A stretch of 15,280 bases of DNA from Acidobacteriaceae bacterium. Lineage in GTDB: Bacteria > Acidobacteriota > Terriglobia > Terriglobales > Acidobacteriaceae. A program made the position numbers and the translations under genes. The notes under the pieces are model-generated. The model did not search any database. It was given only the letters and a program-made list of their open reading frames with translations, and was not told the origin of the DNA. The stretch lies in contig PLKY01000007.1 in the NCBI GenBank assembly GCA_003140785.1, positions 1-15,280 of the forward strand, in the 5' to 3' direction. Below are positions 1 to 5,848 of this stretch, piece by piece (position 1 is the first letter of the stretch; the number at the start of each line of letters is the position of its first letter).

Positions 1-29
1 GTAAGCGTCGACGTATGGCCGTCTGGACG
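1..29 (+). repeat. IS66 left terminal inverted repeat (IRL)
   Basis: It starts GTAAGCGTC, the usual IS66 terminus. It matches the reverse complement of 2821-2849 at positions 1-9, 11-13, 17-22, 24 and 26-29, which is 23 of 29 bases. It is the expected transposase binding and cleavage end. Confidence 0.92.
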
Positions 30-94
30 AGGTGGAACGTGGATGGGATTCTTGATTGCGGGGCAGCAGACGCTGTTCCTGCGAAAGGGAGTCC

Positions 95-496
95 ATGGAT
101 ACAAGCGCACAGGCTATTGCTGGCACGAAAACGACACGGCTGTACCGCACACAGGCAGAGCGCCGACGGATTGTTGAGGAGACTCTATCATCCGGTGTCT
201 CGGTGGCGATGGTGGCGCGTGCGCATGGCGTGAACGCCAATCAGGTCTTTCATTGGCGCAAGCTATATCATGCAGGACTTTTGGATCAACCGGGCACGGC
301 TGCATCCAACGACGTGCGTCTGTTGCCGGTGGTGGTCCACGATGCGCCTGCACATGAAGAAGAGGCGGTGCCGTCTCCGGCGGCGTCCTCGGCGGCAGCG
401 GTTCATATCGAGTTTCCCGGTCATGCATTTGTGAGCGTGGTTGGCAGTGCCGATCCAGCGGTGATTCGTGCCGTGTTGGAGAGCCTGCGAGGATGA
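95..496 (+). CDS. tnpA: IS66 accessory protein TnpA (OrfA, helix-turn-helix)
   Basis: This 133-aa protein starts at ATG 95, preceded by GGGAG at 88-92. The frame is open upstream to a TTG at 56, but the shorter start fits the family. The N-terminal half (about residues 10-60) is the helix-turn-helix region typical of IS66 OrfA, with YRTQAERRRIVEETL followed by VARAHGVNANQVFHWRK. The rest is an Ala/Pro/Glu-rich linker and a short C-terminal segment (HIEFPGHAFVSV) typical of the family. In IS66 elements TnpA and TnpB are needed with TnpC for transposition, although their biochemical roles are poorly defined. The TGA stop overlaps the tnpB ATG (ATGA at 493-496), suggesting translational coupling. 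Confidence 0.92.
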   Translation: MDTSAQAIAGTKTTRLYRTQAERRRIVEETLSSGVSVAMVARAHGVNANQVFHWRKLYHAGLLDQPGTAASNDVRLLPVVVHDAPAHEEEAVPSPAASSAAAVHIEFPGHAFVSVVGSADPAVIRAVLESLRG

Positions 497-834
497 TTCC
501 CGCCAACACACAGATATGGGTTGCAGCAGGAGTGACGGACATGCGGCGCAGCTTCACCGGGCTGAGCGCCATGGTGCAGACGACGCTTCAGCAGAGTCCC
601 TTGAGCGGTCACGTGTTTGTTTTTCGCGGCCGCAGAGGAGACGTCATTAAATTGCTTTGGCATGACGGGGATGGTTTATGCATCTTTCACAAGCGTTTGG
701 ACAGCGGCCGATTCGTGTGGCCGAAGGCGGAGAGCGGAAGCATTTCGCTGACGCGTGCGCAGCTCGCGATGTTGTGCGAGGGCATAGATTGGAGAAGGCC
801 GATGCGCACCTCCGCTCCGCTGATGGAAGTGTAA
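493..834 (+). CDS. tnpB: IS66 accessory protein TnpB (Orf2)
   Basis: This 113-aa protein has the full-length IS66 Orf2 profile. Visible landmarks are the N-terminal GVTDMRRSFTGLSAMVQ, then HVFVFRGRRGDVIKLLWHDG, then LDSGRFVWP, ending in an IDWRRP stretch. These are the strongly conserved blocks of the family and none is missing. Its role is accessory to the TnpC transposase and its exact activity is not established. It is translationally coupled to tnpA through an ATGA overlap. Unlike in many IS66 copies, a 76-bp AT-rich gap separates it from tnpC. Confidence 0.95.
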   Translation: MIPANTQIWVAAGVTDMRRSFTGLSAMVQTTLQQSPLSGHVFVFRGRRGDVIKLLWHDGDGLCIFHKRLDSGRFVWPKAESGSISLTRAQLAMLCEGIDWRRPMRTSAPLMEV

Positions 835-836
835 GA

Positions 837-889
837 ATAACTCAACTTATATATACAAGATAGATAACTTCGTTTACCGAATGAGTTAT
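837..889. promoter_or_regulatory. AT-rich inverted repeat in the tnpB-tnpC gap
   Basis: The 76 bases between tnpB and tnpC (835-910) are strongly AT-rich, unlike the GC-rich IS around them. They contain an 8-bp inverted repeat, ATAACTCA at 837-844 and TGAGTTAT at 882-889. No Shine-Dalgarno-like sequence lies just before the tnpC ATG at 911. The gap may hold a separate promoter or a structure limiting TnpC production. This is inference from composition and symmetry only. Confidence 0.35.
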
Positions 890-910
890 AAGTTATGACA
901 TACTAAGTTC

Positions 911-2485
911 ATGGTTGCCGCCTCCGCCACGATGGCCGATCTGGATACCCTGCAACCAGGTGCATTGAAGGCGATCATCGTCGCGCAGCAACTGCAACTT
1001 CTCTCCAACGACAACGAGATCGAACACCTGAAGCTGCTTGTTGCCAAGTTGCGGCGCATGCAGTTTGGACGCCGCTCGGAGAAGGTCGCCGGACAGATCG
1101 AGCAACTGGAACTGCAACTCGAAGAGTTGGAAGCCAGTTGCGCGGAAGATGCTGCGCAGACAGAGAGCCAACCTCCCGCATCGGCTGCATCTACACCCGC
1201 AAAAGCCCCAGACAGAAGACGGCGTCCCTTGCCCGATCATCTGCCGCGCAGAGTGCACACGCATATGCCCGCCGTCGATAACTGCCCGGATTGCGGCGGC
1301 ACTTTGAAGAAGCTTGGCGAAGATGTTTCCGAAGTGCTGGAGTACATACCCGCCAGCTTTGTGGTGATCCGGCATGTGCGCCCCAGGATGTGCTGCAGCA
1401 GATGCGATACGATTCTGCAAGCGCCCGCACCGAGCCGCCCTGTAGAGCGTGGCCTTGCCGGAGCGGGACTGCTGGCCCATGTGCTCACGGCGAAGTTTTG
1501 TGATCACTTACCATTGTTCCGGCAGTCCGATATCTATGCGCGAGAGGGCGTTGATCTGGAGCGCTCCACGCTGGCCAAGTGGGTAGGCGAGAGCAGCAAA
1601 CTGCTGGCTCCGCTCGTCGAAGCATTGCGGCGCTATGTGATGGCCGCCGAAAAACTGCATGGAGACGATACGCCCGTGCCCGTGCTGGCACCCGGAAACG
1701 GCAAGACCAAGACGGGGCGTCTCTGGACCTATGTTCGCGATGACCGCCCCGCAGGATCGCTGGATGCACCGGCGGCCTGGTTCGCATACTCGCCCAACCG
1801 CAGAGGAGAACATCCGCAACAACATCTGGCCAAGTTTCAAGGCATCTTGCAAGCCGACGCCTTCGCCGGGTTTGACAAGCTGTATAAGGATGGGACCATC
1901 CAAGAAGCTCCTTGCATGGCGCATATTCGCCGCAAGTTTTATGACCTGGTCGAGGCGCATCAGTCGCCGATTGCCATCGAAGCGGTGGAACGCATCGCCG
2001 CCTTGTATGCGATTGAAAAAGAGATTCGCGGACGGCCTCCGGAAGTGCGGCAGAAAGTACGCAGCGAAAAAGCCCGGCCACTACTGGATGCTATGCACAC
2101 CTGGCTTGAAGAGTCTTTGGCAAAACTTTCGCCCAAGTCTGTCACCGCGGGAGCGATTCGCTATGCCCTTGAGCTTTGGAAAGCCCTCGAGCGTTACTGC
2201 GATGATGGCCGCATTGAGATCGACAACAACGCCGCAGAAAGAGCCCTGAGGGCCATTGCTGTTGGCAGACGGAATTATCTCTTTGCGGGCTCCGACTCAG
2301 GTGGACAACGCGCTGCCGCGATCTATTCACTCGTCGCATCGGCCAAGCTGAACGGTATGGACCCGGAAGCATACCTGCGCCATGTGTTGGAGCGCATCGC
2401 GGATCATCCCATCAAGCATATCGAGGAGCTACTGCCGTGGAACGTCGCAGCAAACTTGTCCAAGAATCTCGACCTCGCAGCGTAG
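911..2485 (+). CDS. tnpC: IS66 transposase TnpC (DDE)
   Basis: This 524-aa protein is the catalytic subunit of the IS. In order it has: an N-terminal coiled-coil/leucine-rich segment (about 20-80, including KLRRMQFGRRSEK); an Ala/Pro linker; a four-cysteine zinc-finger region (C125, C128, C162, C165); the DDE catalytic core (about 180-460); and the IS66 C-terminal segment (NGMDPEAYLRHVLERI onward). Likely catalytic residues are D252 in HGDDTP, D316 in LQADAF and E443 in NAAERALR. Length and motif order match full-length IS66 transposases and there is no frameshift. ATG 911 lacks a clear Shine-Dalgarno; ATG 932 (MADLDTL) is an alternative start. Its last 49 bases overlap the following small ORF in another frame. 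Confidence 0.97.
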   Translation: MVAASATMADLDTLQPGALKAIIVAQQLQLLSNDNEIEHLKLLVAKLRRMQFGRRSEKVAGQIEQLELQLEELEASCAEDAAQTESQPPASAASTPAKAPDRRRRPLPDHLPRRVHTHMPAVDNCPDCGGTLKKLGEDVSEVLEYIPASFVVIRHVRPRMCCSRCDTILQAPAPSRPVERGLAGAGLLAHVLTAKFCDHLPLFRQSDIYAREGVDLERSTLAKWVGESSKLLAPLVEALRRYVMAAEKLHGDDTPVPVLAPGNGKTKTGRLWTYVRDDRPAGSLDAPAAWFAYSPNRRGEHPQQHLAKFQGILQADAFAGFDKLYKDGTIQEAPCMAHIRRKFYDLVEAHQSPIAIEAVERIAALYAIEKEIRGRPPEVRQKVRSEKARPLLDAMHTWLEESLAKLSPKSVTAGAIRYALELWKALERYCDDGRIEIDNNAAERALRAIAVGRRNYLFAGSDSGGQRAAAIYSLVASAKLNGMDPEAYLRHVLERIADHPIKHIEELLPWNVAANLSKNLDLAA

Positions 2486-2739
2486 AGAAGGCCGTGACTG
2501 GTCTCCCATCCCTGTCCAACATCGCTGAGCTGATCCGGCATGGCCAGATCACCGTCGGCGTGATCCGGCCGATGGGCTGTGTGGCCATTGCTAACGATGC
2601 CCACCAGAGCCTGGCTATACTGGTTCGCCGCAAAGGCGAATCTCTGCCCCAACTTCTCGAACGGCTCGACCTGGCTGTTGGCAAAGCCCTCCACGATGAT
2701 ATCTGCACGGACGAAATCAACACCCCTTCAGCAACATAG
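2437..2739 (+). CDS. IS66-borne small accessory protein, function unknown
   Basis: This 100-aa ORF starts with GTG at 2437 inside the end of tnpC (a 49-bp overlap in a different frame) and stops at 2739, inside the right terminal repeat. The body reads like a conserved protein: ITVGVIRPMGCVAIANDAH, then LAILVRRKGESLPQLLERLD, then a C-terminal DDICTDEIN. From memory, similar roughly 90-100 aa proteins with a RRKGES..LL.RLD..I...FTDEIN pattern commonly follow tnpC in IS66 elements, which fits a passenger or regulatory gene rather than a shadow. No catalytic motif is recognisable. The overlap suggests translation coupled to tnpC termination. Confidence 0.75.
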   Translation: MERRSKLVQESRPRSVEKAVTGLPSLSNIAELIRHGQITVGVIRPMGCVAIANDAHQSLAILVRRKGESLPQLLERLDLAVGKALHDDICTDEINTPSAT

Positions 2740-2757
2740 AGACCCAACTCTTCGCAC

Positions 2758-2793
2758 AGGTCGTGTCCACTTGCAAATGTGTGGACACGACCT
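2758..2793 (+). terminator. Perfect 13-bp hairpin near the IS66 right end
   Basis: AGGTCGTGTCCAC (2758-2770) is followed by a 10-base loop and the exact reverse complement (2781-2793). It lies 18 bases after the last IS gene and before the right terminal repeat. No T-run follows, so it is not a classical intrinsic terminator. It could stop or attenuate transcription leaving the IS, or be a protein or processing site. Confidence 0.55.
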
Positions 2794-2820
2794 CCCACAA
2801 TCGCAGGCTTCACCAATATG

Positions 2821-2849
2821 CGTCAATACGGCCCGCCGTAGACGCTTAC
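2821..2849 (-). repeat. IS66 right terminal inverted repeat (IRR)
   Basis: Read on the minus strand it begins GTAAGCGTCTACGG and continues GGGCCGTATTGACG, matching IRL at 23 of 29 positions. It fixes the right boundary of the element at 2849. Confidence 0.92.
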
Positions 2850-2857
2850 CTTTTTCC
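2850..2857 (+). repeat. Predicted right copy of the 8-bp IS66 target duplication
   Basis: CTTTTTCC directly follows the right terminal repeat. IS66 elements duplicate 8 bp of target, so the same octamer should sit just before base 1 of this window. Only one copy is visible. Confidence 0.5.
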
Positions 2858-2987
2858 GACAGCGGCACCAAACCGATGGCTCTATCTCTTCGCCGCGATT
2901 TTGCCCCTGCTTGGATTCGCTCTTCCTTGGGGTTTGGTTCGGGCCGTGGGATGGGTTGGAGCCGGATTCTTTACGAGCACAAATTAG
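2850..2987 (+). pseudogene. 3' remnant of a small membrane-protein gene cut by IS66
   Basis: Directly after the IS end a frame stays open for 45 codons to TAG at 2985-2987. It reads as the end of an integral membrane protein: NRWLYLFAAILPLLGFALP, then WGLVRAVGWVGAGFF, a hydrophobic C-terminal stretch with conserved-looking Trp and Gly residues. It has no start of its own; the in-frame ATG at 2763 lies inside the IS. A hairpin follows 8 bases after the stop, as expected for a real gene end. The simplest reading is that IS66 inserted into this gene and that the 5' part lies upstream of the window. The protein family is not identified. Confidence 0.6.
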
Positions 2988-2994
2988 CCTCCCC

Positions 2995-3017
2995 ACAGAG
3001 CATCCCGCCTGCTCTGT
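2995..3017 (+). terminator. Hairpin after the interrupted membrane-protein gene
   Basis: ACAGAGCA (2995-3002), loop TCCCGCC, then TGCTCTGT (3010-3017) form a perfect 8-bp stem 7 bases after the stop of the remnant. No U-tract follows, so termination is plausible but not certain. Confidence 0.5.
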
Positions 3018-3151
3018 CATTCGTACACAGTTCACTCAATACATGTTCCCGATGAAGTGAGGCCTTTGGGCGGCACTTCGTAGCTCGCCACCGGATCACC
3101 TATCAAGGCGCAGAATAACTGGCGCGACTAGCGCATTTATTTTCATCGCGC

Positions 3152-3325
3152 TCAAACCATTTCCCTCGCTTCCTGATTTTCTTGTATTTTTCGTGGTGCC
3201 AATTCGATTAAGACGCAACCGCAGGACAGCGTTCGTTTGAAATAATCCAGGCGCGGTTTTCGCGGTCTTGTCAGCCCTGCCTCCCGCTTTCGATACCACT
3301 CCAAAAATTTCTGAGTCTCACTCAT
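3152..3325 (-). CDS. Small hypothetical protein of the integrative element (57 aa)
   Basis: This third gene of the alpA operon encodes 57 aa and begins MSETQKFLEWYRKREAGL. Its ATG at 3325 is preceded, at good distance, by GGAGGGG on the minus strand, and it overlaps the end of the preceding gene by 8 bp; both features support real translation. The protein is very basic (RPRKPR) with a short Cys-Gly-Cys segment (RTLSCGCVLIEL), which could bind metal or nucleic acid, though two cysteines are too few to call a zinc finger. No family is recognised. A longer reading from an upstream ATG (3373) is possible but lacks the strong ribosome site. Confidence 0.6.
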   Translation of the reverse strand: MSETQKFLEWYRKREAGLTRPRKPRLDYFKRTLSCGCVLIELAPRKIQENQEAREMV

Positions 3326-4103
3326 TCCACCCCTCCGGTAGCTGCTCCATCGGGAATCTGTATTCTGTCGCATCGTTTCTTTCGCCCTTCTTGAACGGTG
3401 CCGCCTTCTTTACGACTCTCAAATATCCATCCTTTACAGCGAAACGGAGAAGGCTGGAAACCATTGTGAAGTGGCATCCCAAGGCCGATGCCGCTGCACG
3501 GCAAGACAAGAAGAATGACACTTCGGGATACCGTTGATGTTGCAAGTGGGCGCATACCGTAATCAGCAACGGATACAGCTTTCCACGATCTTTGTCGAGC
3601 CGGAGGGTTTTCTTCTTTGCTCGCTTCAGGGCTTCGTCCAAAGGACTATCGAAAGGCAAATGTCTGATGGCGTCCCAACTCTCCATGAAGTCGATCATGC
3701 CTCTCTCGTCGTCATCGTCGGAGAAGTTGGCCCAAGGATTAGCTGGCATGTCTCGCCACGTCTTCATAATCTTCCCAACTATGGCTGCTGCTTTGTCGGA
3801 GGACAGATTCGTGATCTCAGGATGGTTCTTTGCATACCAGGCAAAAAAGTAGCAGGGACTATGCCAACCCTCCTCGTCTTCCAATTTTTGGTTTCCCCAC
3901 TCATAAGCTAGTCTCAGATACTCCGGCAGGGGCTTTCCCAGTATCTTAGCTTTTTCGTTTTGCGTTTCGGACTCGATGAGAGTCTTTGTGTTTCCTTGTG
4001 TTTCATTGGGTGTCCTGTGTGTCTGAGTATCCTGTGTAGAGTCCCTGAATGGGTTCTCAGAAAAATCGCGCGCTGCAAAATCTTTTTTTGCTGGCAGGCT
4101 CAT
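3318..4103 (-). CDS. Hypothetical protein with probable winged-helix C-terminus (261 aa)
   Basis: The start at 4103 is chosen because its ATG overlaps the alpA stop (ATGA) with AGGGG just upstream; the frame is open further upstream. Residues 1-50 are a hydrophilic Thr/Gln/Asn-rich tail (DTQTHRTPNETQGNTKT). The middle has a conserved-looking helical block (GWHSPCYFFAWYAKNHPEI, then DKAAAIVGKIMKTW) and an acidic DDDDE patch. The C-terminal about 85 residues (FFLSCRAAASALGCHFTMV, then KDGYLRVVKKAAP, ATEYRF) resemble the winged-helix domain that ends many replication or primase-like proteins of small mobile elements. No primase or helicase motif is present. The likely role is DNA binding in replication or regulation of the element; this is inference. 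Confidence 0.75.
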   Translation of the reverse strand: MSLPAKKDFAARDFSENPFRDSTQDTQTHRTPNETQGNTKTLIESETQNEKAKILGKPLPEYLRLAYEWGNQKLEDEEGWHSPCYFFAWYAKNHPEITNLSSDKAAAIVGKIMKTWRDMPANPWANFSDDDDERGMIDFMESWDAIRHLPFDSPLDEALKRAKKKTLRLDKDRGKLYPLLITVCAHLQHQRYPEVSFFLSCRAAASALGCHFTMVSSLLRFAVKDGYLRVVKKAAPFKKGERNDATEYRFPMEQLPEGWNE

Positions 4104-4306
4104 CGCGCACCCCTGGACACCGCGATTGTCTTGGCAACCCACTCGTCTATTTCGTTGCTGGGCCATAACGACGAGCGGCCATATTTGATTTGAGCCGGGA
4201 ATTGCCCCACCGCGATCAGCTGGTAAATGCGCGCTCGCGACAGGCCGGTTCGCTGTTTCACAGCGGGCAAGCGGAGCAGGTGGACAGGCATCTCGAATGT
4301 GGACAC
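4100..4306 (-). CDS. alpA: AlpA-family transcriptional regulator / excisionase
   Basis: This 68-aa protein starts with GTG at 4306 and has AGGAG about 7 bases upstream. It is a full-length AlpA/MerR-like helix-turn-helix: LLRLPAVKQRTGLSRARIYQ carries the HTH, then LIAVGQFPAQIKYGRSSLWP forms the wing, then NEIDEWVAKTIAVSRGA. AlpA proteins in prophages and islands activate integrase or act as excision directionality factors. Here it heads a three-gene operon, with ATGA coupling to the next gene, and sits downstream of the integrase on the same strand. It probably binds repeats or palindromes in the 4307-4652 region. Confidence 0.92.
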   Translation of the reverse strand: MSTFEMPVHLLRLPAVKQRTGLSRARIYQLIAVGQFPAQIKYGRSSLWPSNEIDEWVAKTIAVSRGAR

Positions 4307-4550
4307 AGGTACTCTCCTCTTTCAGCGCGAAGAGATACTGATTCTCGCTTTCACTTGCTCTTACTTGGCGAGTGTGCGGCATTGCCTGCACTGTCGCGCT
4401 GAACTCTGGTGCGTGCTCAAATCCCGTAGGAGAGCTTGCTTTGTATAAATGAATTTATCGGTGTTACTTGGAACTAAGTAATACAGGCTTTTAGTATCGA
4501 GCTGAGTCATGGACGTGTCAAGCCGAAAATGGCAGTAAGTGGAAGAAACG
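4307..4550. promoter_or_regulatory. Control region between int and alpA, with two AT-rich palindromes
   Basis: No gene is supported here. It must hold the promoter for the alpA operon (minus strand). Two palindromes lie close together: ATAAATGAATTTAT at 4445-4458 (6-bp arms, 2-base centre) and TTACTTGGAACTAAGTAA at 4464-4481 (6-bp arms, 6-base centre). The area is much more AT-rich than its surroundings. They may be operators for AlpA or for a host repressor. No convincing -35/-10 pair was found. Confidence 0.4.
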
Positions 4551-4582
4551 AAAAAGGCGCAACTTAATAACTAAGTCGCGCC
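4551..4582 (-). terminator. Intrinsic terminator of the integrase gene
   Basis: On the minus strand GGCGCGACTTA, loop GTTAT, TAAGTTGCGCC forms an 11-bp stem with one G-T pair, directly followed by TTTTT. It lies 67 bases beyond the int stop and insulates int from the alpA operon. One arm overlaps the first tandem repeat unit. Confidence 0.85.
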
Positions 4583-4652
4583 CCTCTCGCAAGCATTACG
4601 CAAGCATCATGACTAAGTCATGCCCCTATCGCAAGCATTTTGCAAGCATCAG
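4569..4652. repeat. Two tandem 42-bp repeats containing four GCAAGCAT motifs
   Basis: Units 4569-4610 and 4611-4652 share the pattern ACTAAGTC..GCCCCT.TCGCAAGCATT followed by .GCAAGCATCA. The octamer GCAAGCAT occurs at 4589, 4600, 4631 and 4642, in two pairs each spaced 11 bp, about one helical turn. A 15-bp palindrome CATGACTAAGTCATG (4608-4622) spans the junction. The second unit runs into the int stop codon. Phased direct repeats beside an integrase suggest arm-type integrase or AlpA binding sites. Confidence 0.8.
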
Positions 4653-5848
4653 GACGCAACGGCTGCGGGAAACTCGATCAACTTGGACTCATTCCCCATG
4701 ATGCAATTCCCCCACCATTCCATCAAAGCGCGGCGCCGTTCTAATCGTGTTCCCTTATCGTAGACGCCTTTCACACCCCGCAGACTATGGCCCAGAGCGA
4801 CTTCGATAACGTCGCCATCGAATGCGCCGGAGTCATTGGCCGCAGTCGAGAACAATGAACGGAAACCATGTAGGGTCGCGGTTGGAGCAACCAACTTCAA
4901 GTTATGAAGTACGGTCCTGCGGTCTGTGTGACCACCCATGTTCCCTGGAAACAGCCATTTTGAACTTAGCTTCTGCTCTGCAATCTCGCGAAGGACAGAG
5001 ACGGCGTGATTGCTCAACGGCGTGGTGAGCGGATGCCGAACTTCTAACCGGCCCTTGCGATTCGCAGCCGGGATGAACCACGTTTTATGTTCCCAATCAA
5101 TGTGCGTCCATTCGGCCAGAACTGTTTCCTCGGCACGAGTCGCGCACAGGGCCATAATCATGAGTGCATCGGACGATACGACGGAACGCTCGGACACCTG
5201 CTCAATAACCGACAGCACATCGGCAAGCGGGACGGCAGTGCGAGGGACACGAACCTTTGCCGCCGAAGGAATATCGGAACTCTTCAATTCACGAGCCGGA
5301 TTATCCGGTCTTGCGTTCGAGATAACGGCAATCCGCAAGGTCTGCTGACAGATGTGCAGGCACCTGTGAGCAACTGACGCGGGTTCGCCGGACAGTGCAT
5401 CAGCGATCTTGCTCGTGGAAATCATCGACACCGGCGTGTCTCCGAGCTTGGACTTGAGGAGTTTCACCTTCGATTTCACCGTATCAATCGAACCCTGACG
5501 CTTGCCCGTCTTCCAGCGTTTCCAATACTCATCCAAGAACGCGCTGAAGGGCTGCCGTGCGGCTCTCTTGGACTCGTGTATGTCCTCACCCGCCTCGACA
5601 CGCTGACGCGCCTTCTGTGCCTCTTCCCGTGCCTTGGCGAGTGTCATCTTCGGGAACTTGCCCAACACTGTCACCCGATCACGGCCATGTTGCCGGAACC
5701 GGTAACGCCATTCCTGTACGCCGCTTTCCTTCGATACCAACAGCAGCCCCCTTGTAGTGGCGTCCTTGGTCTTCAGTTCTTTCAAGCCTTCCCGCACAGC
5801 TTGGCGTCCCAATGCCTTGATTGCTGCGTCCGTGAGGTTTACTCCCAT
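4649..5848 (-). CDS. int: Tyrosine recombinase integrase (P4-like, DUF4102 arm domain)
   Basis: This site-specific recombinase would integrate and excise the element. From the ATG at 5848 it is 399 aa, the family's usual size. Residues 1-90 are the arm-binding DUF4102 domain (NLTDAAIKALGRQ, then WRYRFRQHGRDRVTVLGKFP, then LAKAREEA). About 98-185 is the SAM-like core-binding domain and 215-375 the catalytic domain. Catalytic residues are visible: R238 in CATRAEE, H327 and R330 in HGFR, H354 in ALGHS, and Y363 in GVYDKG; K265 is a candidate lysine. GGGAG lies 5 bases before ATG 5848. The frame remains open to another ATG at 5935 (428 aa) with GGGGA at longer spacing, so the longer form cannot be excluded. 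It has its own terminator. Confidence 0.95.
   Translation of the reverse strand: MGVNLTDAAIKALGRQAVREGLKELKTKDATTRGLLLVSKESGVQEWRYRFRQHGRDRVTVLGKFPKMTLAKAREEAQKARQRVEAGEDIHESKRAARQPFSAFLDEYWKRWKTGKRQGSIDTVKSKVKLLKSKLGDTPVSMISTSKIADALSGEPASVAHRCLHICQQTLRIAVISNARPDNPARELKSSDIPSAAKVRVPRTAVPLADVLSVIEQVSERSVVSSDALMIMALCATRAEETVLAEWTHIDWEHKTWFIPAANRKGRLEVRHPLTTPLSNHAVSVLREIAEQKLSSKWLFPGNMGGHTDRRTVLHNLKLVAPTATLHGFRSLFSTAANDSGAFDGDVIEVALGHSLRGVKGVYDKGTRLERRRALMEWWGNCIMGNESKLIEFPAAVAS

Larger units (their letters stand above)
1..2849 (+). mobile_element. Complete IS66-family insertion sequence
   Basis: The element begins at the first base of the window with GTAAGCGTC and ends at 2849 with GACGCTTAC, its reverse complement. 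The terminal inverted repeats match at 23 of 29 positions. Inside are the three genes typical of IS66 (tnpA, tnpB overlapping by ATGA, then tnpC) plus a fourth small ORF. All reading frames are open and the DDE residues of TnpC are present, so the copy looks intact and possibly active. IS66 elements generate 8-bp target duplications. The right flank is CTTTTTCC at 2850-2857; the left flank lies outside the window. Confidence 0.95.

Noticed and set aside
3096..3299. 67-aa minus-strand frame overlapping orf57
   Set aside because: It has no good ribosome site, while the overlapping frame has GGAGGGG and operon coupling.
3960..4055. TGTGT-rich degenerate repeats as a separate microsatellite
   Set aside because: They fall inside orf261 and simply encode its Thr/Gln/Asn-rich hydrophilic tail.
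4405..4440. tRNA 3'-end-like sequence (CTCAAATCCCGTAGG)
   Set aside because: The flanking bases do not form a T-arm stem and no acceptor partner is present.
4569..4652. CRISPR array
   Set aside because: There are only two adjacent repeat units without unique spacers and no cas genes.
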